14,442 nt of DNA from Accumulibacter sp964428215. GTDB taxonomy: Bacteria; Pseudomonadota; Gammaproteobacteria; Burkholderiales; Rhodocyclaceae. The first letter of the stretch is position 1; every line of letters begins with the position of its first letter. The position numbers and the translations under genes were made by a program. Shown in pieces: positions 7,839-13,145 of this stretch. The DNA lies in assembly GCA_964428215.1 (NCBI GenBank), contig CAYRXO010000086.1:1-14442 (forward strand), in the 5' to 3' direction. The notes beneath the pieces were generated by a model that searched no databases, was not told the DNA's origin, and saw nothing but the letters and a program-made list of their open reading frames with translations.

Positions 7839-8366
7839 ATGGATTTCAGTGCCGATCATTTCGCGCTGTTCGGACTGTCACGCGCCTTTCGCATCGACAG
7901 CCAGATGCTCGAACAACGCTACCGCGACCTGCAGACGCAGGTGCACCCGGACCGCCACGCCGCGGGCAGCGACAGCGATCGTCGCTTGTCCCTGCAATGG
8001 GCGACACGGGTCAACGAAGCGGCTCAAACGCTGCGCGCGCCGCTGACCCGTGCGCAATATCTGCTGAAACTCGCTGTGCCCGACCTCGGCACGGATCGCC
8101 AGTCAGCCCTGCCGACCGATTTCCTGGTCGAACAGATGGAATGGCGCGAAGCGGTCGCCGAAGCACGCGCCGTTGGCGATCATCACGAACTCGAACACCT
8201 GCACCATCGTCTACAACACGAAATTGAGCAGCGCTATACCGAAGTCGCCGCCCTTCTCGACGATACGCACGATTACCCGCTGGCTGCCGACCGGGTGCAG
8301 CGCCTGATGTTCATCGACAAACTGCTCGCCGAAATCGACGACGGCATCGCCGCCTGCGATTCCTGA
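7839..8366 (+). CDS. hscB: Fe-S cluster co-chaperone HscB (Hsc20)
   Basis: A J-domain co-chaperone that brings IscU to HscA and stimulates HscA ATPase activity. Seen in 175 residues: N-terminal J-domain with FALFGLSRAFRID and the HPD triad at 36-38 (QVHPDRHA), RVNEAAQTLRAPLTRAQYLL, then a C-terminal three-helix IscU-binding domain with DFLVEQMEWREAVAEA and LMFIDKLLAEID. Length matches the family. ATG 7839 has no clear Shine-Dalgarno. A TATAAA at 7822-7827 lies too near the start, with no -35, to be a confident promoter. hscA follows after 31 nt. Confidence 0.95.
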   Translation: MDFSADHFALFGLSRAFRIDSQMLEQRYRDLQTQVHPDRHAAGSDSDRRLSLQWATRVNEAAQTLRAPLTRAQYLLKLAVPDLGTDRQSALPTDFLVEQMEWREAVAEARAVGDHHELEHLHHRLQHEIEQRYTEVAALLDDTHDYPLAADRVQRLMFIDKLLAEIDDGIAACDS

Positions 8367-8397
8367 GCGTTGCCTGTTCCGGGATTCTTCATCGTCC

Positions 8398-10308
8398 ATG
8401 GCTCTACTGCAAATTGCCGAACCCGGCGAATCGAGCGCACCGCACCAGCACCGCCTGGCCGTCGGTATCGACCTCGGCACGACCAACTCGCTGGTCGCCA
8501 CGGTGCGCAGCGGATTGACCGTCGTCCTCGGCGACGAATTCGGCCGGCCATTGCTGCCCTCGGTGGTCCGCTATCTGACTGACGGCCAGCATCAATTGGG
8601 TTATGAAGCGCAGGAAGCGCAAGCCATCGATCCGCGCAATACCATTGTTTCGGTGAAACGTTTCATGGGCCGCGGGCTGGCCGACATCGCCGGACGTGAA
8701 GACCTGCCGTATCACTTCGACGACCAGCCGGGAATGCTGCGTCTATTCACCGCTGCCGGCCTGAAAAGCCCGGTCGAAATCTCCGCCGACATCCTGCGCC
8801 ACTTGCGACAACGTGCTGAAGCCTCGCTCGGCGGCGCGCTGGTCGGCGCGGTGATCACCGTGCCGGCGTATTTCGACGATGCGCAACGGCAGGCGACCAA
8901 GGATGCGGCCCGCCTCGCCGGCCTGCCGGTGTTACGTCTGCTCAACGAGCCGACCGCCGCCGCAATCGCCTACGGCCTCGACAACGCTGCTGAAGGCGTC
9001 TACGCGGTTTACGACCTCGGCGGAGGCACGTTCGACATCTCGATCCTGCGCTTGTCGCGCGGCATTTTCGAAGTGCTGGCCACCGGCGGCGACTCGGCAC
9101 TCGGCGGCGACGACTTCGACCAGCGCATTTTCTGCTGGATTCTCGAAACCGCCCGCCTCGCGCCGCTGTCGGTCGAAGATGCGCGCATGCTGCTCACCCG
9201 TGCGCGCGAGGCCAAGGAATACCTCACCCTGCACGGCGTCGCGCCGATTGCCGCCCGCTTGAACAGCGGCGAAGTGGTCGACCTGAAACTGACGACCGAA
9301 ATCTTCACCGAAATCACCCGCACACTGGTCGCCAAGACGATGCAGCCGGTCAAGAAAGCGCTGCGCGACGCCGGACTGTCGATCAACGACGTCAAGGGCG
9401 TGGTGATGGTCGGTGGCGCCACGCGCATGCCGCAGGTGCAGCGAGCGGTCGGCGATTTCTTCCAGCAGGCGCCGTTGAACAACCTCGACCCCGACAAGGT
9501 CGTCGCCATCGGCGCCGCAACGCAGGCCAACCTGCTCGCCGGCAACCGCGCTGCAGGGGATGACTGGCTGCTGCTCGACGTCATTCCGCTGTCGCTGGGG
9601 CTGGAAACGATGGGTGGGCTGGTCGAAAAAATCATTCCACGCAACGCGACGATACCGACGGCTCGGGCACAGGAATTCACTACCTTCCGCGACGGACAGA
9701 CTGCGCTCGCTCTGCATGTCGTGCAGGGCGAGCGGGAACTGGTCAGCGATTGCCGCTCTCTGGCACGCTTCGAACTGCGCGGCATTCCGCCGATGGTCGC
9801 CGGCGCGGCGCGTATCCGTGTCACGTTCCAGGTCGACGCCGACGGCCTGCTCGCCGTCGAAGCGCGCGAGCAACTGTCCGGCGCCGAAGCGAACATCGTC
9901 GTCAAACCGTCGTACGGCCTCTCCGACGATGAAATCACCAACATGCTGAAGGACTCGCTGCAGCACGTCAGGGACGACGCCCAGCAACGCGCGCTCAAGG
10001 AAGCGCAGGTCGACGCGCAACGGTTGATCGAAGCGGTCAGCGCCGCCCTGGCCGCCGACGGCGAATTGCTCGCCGCTGACGAACGTCAGCGCATCGAGCG
10101 TAGCCTCGACCAGTTGCAACAGCTGTTGATCAGCGACAATCGCCGCCAGATCATGCTGGCCATGGACGATCTCGAAGCCGACACCAAGGAATTCGCTACC
10201 CGACGGATGAACAAATCGATCCGCCGCGCTTTCGCCGGACGGCATATCGGCGATCTCGACGTGGTTACCGAACATGAACCGCTGCGGCCCGTAGGAGAAA
10301 ATGCATGA
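8398..10308 (+). CDS. hscA: Hsp70-class Fe-S cluster chaperone HscA
   Basis: Specialised Hsp70 that binds the LPPVK tag of IscU and, with HscB, drives cluster release to acceptors. Seen in 636 residues (E. coli 616): an N-terminal tail of about 20 residues; actin-like ATPase motifs GIDLGTTNS (23-31), NEPTAAAIAYG (183-193), YDLGGGTFDISI (205-216) and VMVGGATRMP (336-345); a substrate-binding domain with IPLSLGLETMGGLVEKII; then a helical lid to about 610. The absence of the long DnaK C-terminal tail and the neighbours hscB and fdx mark it as HscA rather than DnaK. The stop overlaps the fdx start (ATGA). A large minus-strand open frame here is a GC-driven shadow. Confidence 0.97.
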   Translation: MALLQIAEPGESSAPHQHRLAVGIDLGTTNSLVATVRSGLTVVLGDEFGRPLLPSVVRYLTDGQHQLGYEAQEAQAIDPRNTIVSVKRFMGRGLADIAGREDLPYHFDDQPGMLRLFTAAGLKSPVEISADILRHLRQRAEASLGGALVGAVITVPAYFDDAQRQATKDAARLAGLPVLRLLNEPTAAAIAYGLDNAAEGVYAVYDLGGGTFDISILRLSRGIFEVLATGGDSALGGDDFDQRIFCWILETARLAPLSVEDARMLLTRAREAKEYLTLHGVAPIAARLNSGEVVDLKLTTEIFTEITRTLVAKTMQPVKKALRDAGLSINDVKGVVMVGGATRMPQVQRAVGDFFQQAPLNNLDPDKVVAIGAATQANLLAGNRAAGDDWLLLDVIPLSLGLETMGGLVEKIIPRNATIPTARAQEFTTFRDGQTALALHVVQGERELVSDCRSLARFELRGIPPMVAGAARIRVTFQVDADGLLAVEAREQLSGAEANIVVKPSYGLSDDEITNMLKDSLQHVRDDAQQRALKEAQVDAQRLIEAVSAALAADGELLAADERQRIERSLDQLQQLLISDNRRQIMLAMDDLEADTKEFATRRMNKSIRRAFAGRHIGDLDVVTEHEPLRPVGENA

Positions 10309-10646
10309 CGCAGATCATCGTTCTGCCGCACAGCGAACTCTGTCCTGATGGCGCCGTCTTCGACGCCCGCATCGGCGAATCGATCTGCCAGAACCTGCTC
10401 GAAAACGGCATCGCCATCGAACACGCCTGCGAGATGTCCTGCGCCTGCACCACCTGTCACGTCATCGTCCGCGAGGGCTTTGCTGCACTCGAACCGTCCG
10501 ATGAACTGGAGGACGATCTGCTCGACAAAGCCTGGGGACTCGAACCGAACTCGCGGCTGTCGTGCCAGGCGATCGTCGGCGAAACACCGTTGACCATCGA
10601 AATTCCACGCTATTCGATCAACATGGCTCGGGAGGGGCAACGATGA
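10305..10646 (+). CDS. fdx: ISC-type [2Fe-2S] ferredoxin Fdx
   Basis: Electron donor to the ISC assembly reaction; adrenodoxin-like [2Fe-2S] ferredoxin. Seen in 113 residues: ligands C42, C48, C51 and C87 (C-x5-C-x2-C-x35-C). The extra C46 within ACEMSCACTTC is typical of ISC ferredoxins. HVIVREGF, the acidic patch PSDELEDDLLDKAWGL and RLSCQA follow. AGGAG at 10293-10297 stands 7 nt before the ATG. The start overlaps the hscA stop by 4 nt, and the stop overlaps the iscX start by 4 nt, so translation along hscA-fdx-iscX is likely coupled. Confidence 0.97.
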   Translation: MTQIIVLPHSELCPDGAVFDARIGESICQNLLENGIAIEHACEMSCACTTCHVIVREGFAALEPSDELEDDLLDKAWGLEPNSRLSCQAIVGETPLTIEIPRYSINMAREGQR

Positions 10647-10837
10647 AATGGACCGACATCGACGCGCTGGCCGTCGAACTGGCCGATACCTACCCTGAGG
10701 TCGACCCGCTGAAAATTGGCTTTGTCGACCTGATGAACCGGGTACTGGCTTTGCCCGGCTTCGACGACGACCCGAAACGTTGCGGGGAAAAAATTCTCGA
10801 GGCGATTCAGCAGGCCTGGATCGACGAAAGCGCATGA
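10643..10837 (+). CDS. iscX: Fe-S assembly protein IscX (YfhJ)
   Basis: A small acidic protein that binds IscS and iron and modulates the desulfurase in E. coli. Seen in 64 residues: MKWTDIDALAVELADTYP, a helical winged-helix-like fold, and the family-typical FDDDPKRCGEKILEAIQQAW with the DDDP turn (41-44) and C-terminal DES acidic end. GGAGG (10631-10635) precedes the ATG by 7 nt. It is joined to fdx and to the following DUF2237 gene by 4-nt ATGA overlaps. Confidence 0.95.
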   Translation: MKWTDIDALAVELADTYPEVDPLKIGFVDLMNRVLALPGFDDDPKRCGEKILEAIQQAWIDESA

Positions 10838-11223
10838 AGCCCGATGACAGCGGCGGCAGCCAGCGCAACGTCCTCGGTGGCATTCTCGGTGTTTGCAGCG
10901 AACGGCCGTTGACCGGCTTTTTCCGCGACGGTTGCTGCAATACCAGCGACGAAGATTTCGGCAGTCACACCGTCTGTGTCGTGCTCACTGCCGAATTCCT
11001 TGAATTCTCCAAATCCCGCGGCAACGATCTGAGCACGCCACGCCCGGAATACAATTTCCCCGGACTACGTCCCGGCGACCGCTGGTGCCTGTGCGCGCCA
11101 CGCTGGCGAGAAGCGCTGGCCGCCGGCAAAGCACCGCGCGTCGTGCTCAACGCCACCAATGAAGCGGCGTTACTGATCGTCAGCCTCGACGATCTCAAGC
11201 GGCACGCAATTGATTTGAACTGA
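10834..11223 (+). CDS. DUF2237 family protein, translationally coupled to the isc operon
   Basis: A 129-residue protein of the uncharacterised DUF2237 family. Seen: NVLGGILGVCSERPLTGFFRDG, CCNTSDEDFGSHTVC, LTAEFLEFSKSRGNDLSTPRPE, FPGLRPGDRWCLCAPRW and VVLNATNEAAL, which is the family's nearly invariant core. Six cysteines (C21, C34, C35, C48, C85, C87) and H46 lie in conserved blocks, a pattern that could hold metal or undergo thiol chemistry. No signal peptide or membrane segment is seen, so it is probably cytosolic. The ATG overlaps the iscX stop by 4 nt, so it should be made with the ISC proteins. Function is unknown; a link to Fe-S or sulfur handling is inferred from position and cysteine content only. 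It is the last gene before the insertion-sequence remnants. Confidence 0.9.
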   Translation: MKPDDSGGSQRNVLGGILGVCSERPLTGFFRDGCCNTSDEDFGSHTVCVVLTAEFLEFSKSRGNDLSTPRPEYNFPGLRPGDRWCLCAPRWREALAAGKAPRVVLNATNEAALLIVSLDDLKRHAIDLN

Positions 11224-11227
11224 GTTT

Positions 11228-11246
11228 CACGACGAATTTTGTCGTG
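11228..11246 (+). terminator. Short hairpin just after the isc-DUF2237 operon
   Basis: CACGAC (11228-11233) pairs with GTCGTG (11241-11246). The stem may extend by a G-U and an A-T pair towards a 3-nt loop. It begins 5 nt after the DUF2237 stop. No U-tract follows directly, so it is at best a weak intrinsic terminator or a 3'-end protecting hairpin. Confidence 0.35.
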
Positions 11247-11588
11247 TTCAGGTCGACATGCTTGCAGAAGCAGGCTGTGAAATCGCCATTTAATATTTTT
11301 TCGTCGACGATGCACGGCTCGCTTGCTTCAATAGCGATTTTTCGCCCACTTTCGACCCCTGTACGACGGATTTTCCCCGCTACCATACGGGCCACTCTTT
11401 CCCCGCAGGGTGGATATCAATATTAGGTGTCGATTCCGGCGGCCGGCAATACCCATCCTGAGGCAAGCGGGAAAGCACACTTGACAGCAGTCGCCATCCT
11501 TCGCCTCCGACAAGGAGACAAGTTGGAAACGGTAACCAAGCTTAACGAATCAGGACAACTTAGAAGCTGCTCGGCCTCAAAACTGAAG
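11247..11588. other. Intergenic stretch with no supported gene
   Basis: About 340 bp, richer in A/T than the isc genes in places, with a perfect 10-bp palindrome TCGTCGACGA at 11301-11310 and a TTGACA at 11481-11486 that lacks a matching -10. Open frames on both strands are short or low-complexity and resemble nothing I recognise. It probably marks the border between the conserved operon and the mobile-element debris. Confidence 0.5.
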
Positions 11589-11820
11589 TGCAACACTTTC
11601 CAGAAGGTAGCGTGTTGCAATGGGAACGAACGATACACACCTGCGCATGGAAGAGCGGACGAAGATCCTGTGGGGCTTGAGCAGGGCGGCACACGGCGAG
11701 CAATTGCCCGTCGTGTGCCGCGTCCGCCGAGTACGATCAGTCGCGAATTGAAGCGCAACAGTTGGACGAATCCGGCAACAGAACCGCACCGGCACGTGGC
11801 CGGACGCTCAACAACCGTTG
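11589..11820 (+). pseudogene. IS30-family transposase N-terminal remnant, frameshifted
   Basis: From ATG 11620 the frame reads MGTNDTHLRMEERTKILWGLS, the start of IS30-type transposases (HL-EER--I). The typical continuation QGGTRRAIARRVPRPPS followed by TISRELKRN, the IS30 helix-turn-helix, lies in the next frame. Adding one C near 11682 restores a single reading frame, so a one-base deletion is the likely lesion. The similarity fades after about 11800 and the DDE catalytic domain is absent. TGCAACAC (11589-11596) and GTGTTGCA (11612-11619) form a perfect 8-bp inverted repeat just upstream. They may be part of the old IS end. Right boundary approximate. Confidence 0.75.
11686..11721. repeat. 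36-nt near-perfect palindrome inside the IS30 remnant
   Basis: The arms GCGGCACACG and CGTGTGCCGC are perfect, and the centre is GCAATTGC. Overall 17 of 18 positions pair, one of them G-U, with one mismatch. Both strands therefore encode the same 11-residue peptide GTRRAIARRVP. It lies 3-4 bases from the probable frameshift. Confidence 0.85.
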
Positions 11821-12003
11821 TGGCCCGAGACAGTGGCCAGTGGCTTTGTGGTGCAGGCAAAGCGTCGGGGGGTGGAACGCACGCACGCCTGGAACGAACG
11901 CGCGCGTCGCTTGATCGCGCATCATGATCGCTCCGCGTGGGCGCCGGTCGCTTGGCTCTGGCTCGTCGAAGCTCGTGTACTAGCAACAAGGCTCGCAGGG
12001 TAA
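11821..12003 (+). pseudogene. IS5-family transposase C-terminal remnant
   Basis: The frame ending at the TAA 12001-12003 reads SGFVVQAKRRGVERTHAWNERARRLIAHHDRS... then AWLWLVEARVLATRLAG. VERT-AWNERARRL--HHDR and the closing W-WL-EAR--L-RL are the C-terminal signature of IS5-type transposases, including the last Glu of the DDE triad in VERT. Everything upstream of that C-terminal block is missing, and the sequence directly abuts the IS30 remnant, so this is a fossil, not an active gene. Left boundary is approximate (about 11821-11840). Confidence 0.8.
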
Positions 12004-12098
12004 TTATTTTGTCCACACTCTCTCAGGATACGGAAAATGAAGCACGCTAAGCCGATTGAAGACTTTGATCTGGCTTGCCGGTAAAATTCAGAGCATTA

Positions 12099-12185
12099 TT
12101 ATTGGGGAGTAGCCATTCCTAGCGCCCCGCCAGGAAGTCCGCGTCAACATACTTGAGGCGGTTCGCCTCATGGCGTGGTCAGCAT
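12099..12185 (+). ncRNA. yybP-ykoY (Mn2+) riboswitch, 3' end apparently missing
   Basis: The 5' half has the yybP-ykoY hallmarks: ATTGGGGAGTAGCC (12101-12114), then a variable hairpin (TTCCT 12116-12120 with AGGAA 12132-12136, extended inside). Next come CGCGTCAACATACT (12140-12153), a 7-bp hairpin TGAGGCG/CGCCTCA (12154-12170, loop GTT) and TGGCGTGGTCAGCA (12171-12184). These blocks and their order are what I know from proteobacterial members, which bind Mn2+ and switch on metal exporters. The closing strand (GCAAGACC plus a CCCCAA-like partner for ATTGGGG) is absent. After AGCA the sequence turns into exchanger coding sequence. A TAAAAT at 12082-12087 could be a -10. No good -35 is seen. 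Confidence 0.72.
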
Positions 12186-12784
12186 CTGCACATGCAAAGC
12201 TAGGCAAGCCGTGGCTGGGCGTGCTGTTTCTGATCGCTTATGCCGTCTACCTCAGGGGCGAGATTCAGGAGAGCGACACTGCGCCACAAGAGGAAGAGAT
12301 CGAGCCGCTCAAGATTCGTCCCTCAGCCACCGAGCCTTCGCTGGCATGGGCGGGTCTGCAAGCACTTCTGGCATTGATCGTCATCGGCTTCGCGTCTTAC
12401 GCCTTTGTTGCCCAGCTTGAAGCCATTGGAACAGCACTGCACTGGTCACCTCTTCTGGTGGCCCTGCTGCTCAGCCCCGTAGCCACTGAGCTGCCAGAAA
12501 CTATGAATGCGCTGATCTGGGTGCGCCAAGGCAAGGATCGCCTGCCGTTGGCGAACACTTCCGGGGCGATGATGATTCAGGCCACCATCCCAGGCGCACT
12601 GGGCATCTTCTTCACGCCGTGGCCATTCGATGCTCCGTTGCTGGCCTCCGGCGCCATCACGGCGCTGGCGATTACATTCCTGTGGCGGCTCTTCAGGGGT
12701 GGGGCCGTCGATGCTCGTGGCCTGGTAGCGGTCAGCTCGCTATACGGTGTATTCGCGATGTGGGTCGCGGGTTACTTCAGGTAG
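12170..12784 (+). pseudogene. CaCA-family cation (Na+/Ca2+-type) exchanger, N-terminal half missing
   Basis: This 204-residue frame holds only the C-terminal half of a membrane cation/Ca2+ exchanger. Seen: the end of a membrane helix LGVLFLIAYAVYL (16-28); a charged acidic loop (30-55); helices at about 59-80 and 93-118; the second alpha-repeat SPVATELPETMNALIW (102-117) with its Glu residues; NTSGAMMIQATIPGALGIFF (129-148); and two more helices to the end. Full proteins carry a matching first alpha-repeat, which is absent, so transport is unlikely. The only plausible start, ATG 12170, is the last base of a riboswitch hairpin plus TG. The first ~8 residues are riboswitch-derived or junction sequence. 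GAGG at 12155-12158 sits 11 nt upstream but inside the hairpin. The 3' end overlaps rcnR by 13 bp in convergent orientation. If the parent was riboswitch-controlled, it may have exported Mn2+ (inference). Confidence 0.75.
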
Positions 12785-13044
12785 GAATTGATGACCTGGA
12801 ACACCACCTCCAGGTCTTGCTTCCGCTGCTCCAGCTCGGGTTCCTTGACGACATGATCAGTCAAATGGCCTTTGATCACGGTGGCCATCAAGCCGTTGAC
12901 GGCTCCCCGGATCGCTGCGATCTGTTGCAGAACGGCAATGCACTCGCCTTCCTCGGCAAGTTGTTTTTCCAGTGCGGCCGCCTGACCCTGAATACGTCTG
13001 ACGCGAGTCAGCAGCCTAGCTTTGTCTCGAATGGTGTGGGCCAT
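12772..13044 (-). CDS. rcnR: Nickel/cobalt-responsive repressor RcnR (CsoR/RcnR family)
   Basis: All-helical CsoR/RcnR-family repressor. In E. coli, Ni2+ or Co2+ binding releases it from the rcnA promoter. Seen in 90 residues: MAHTIRDKARLLTRVRRIQGQ, AEEGECIAVLQQIAAIRGAVNGL, VIKGHLTDHVV, and the C-terminal VFQVINSYLK. The metal ligands H3, C35, H60 and H64 are all at E. coli RcnR positions. H64 and H3 argue against the formaldehyde sensor FrmR and the copper sensor CsoR. It diverges from rcnA across a 101-bp region with two candidate operators, and its own predicted -10 overlaps one of them, so autorepression is likely. AAGAG lies shortly upstream of the ATG. The tail overlaps the exchanger remnant. 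Confidence 0.95.
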   Translation of the reverse strand: MAHTIRDKARLLTRVRRIQGQAAALEKQLAEEGECIAVLQQIAAIRGAVNGLMATVIKGHLTDHVVKEPELEQRKQDLEVVFQVINSYLK

Positions 13045-13069
13045 CTATGCTCTTGCTTCAACGGTAAAA

Positions 13070-13113
13070 ATTATACTGGAGGATAGCATGAATAAACTAG
13101 GGGGTAGTATACT
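13070..13113. promoter_or_regulatory. Divergent rcnR/rcnA control region with two RcnR operators
   Basis: Two copies of the RcnR motif (TACT, six G, any base, AGTA in E. coli) are visible. Site 1, 13074-13088, TACTGGAGGATAGCA, matches 12 of 15. Site 2, 13095-13109, AACTAGGGGGTAGTA, matches 13 of 15. Their starts are exactly 21 bp apart, two helical turns. A perfect TATAAT for rcnR on the minus strand (13075-13070) touches site 1. A TATACT for rcnA (13108-13113) touches site 2. Neither has a good -35. RcnR bound to both sites would block both promoters until Ni/Co arrives. Confidence 0.8.
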
Positions 13114-13145
13114 GGCATTCATTTGAACGCCACTCGAGAATCCTT

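Noticed and set aside
8932..10275. A 447-codon open frame on the minus strand opposite hscA
   Set aside because: It mirrors the codon periodicity of hscA, has no recognisable motifs and is a GC-rich shadow of a certain gene. The same holds for the minus-strand frames opposite the cysteine desulfurase genes (4521-5519, 5805-6668) and the plus-strand frame 166-981 opposite mccB.
11423..12016. A 197-codon minus-strand open frame across the IS remnants
   Set aside because: It is an antisense shadow. Its only familiar stretch, GTRRAIARRVP, arises because the palindrome at 11686-11721 encodes the same peptide on both strands.
12772..13044. Reading the DUF156 protein as the formaldehyde sensor FrmR or copper sensor CsoR
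   Set aside because: H3, C35, H60 and H64 form the RcnR nickel/cobalt set, and the gene diverges from rcnA over RcnR-type operators.
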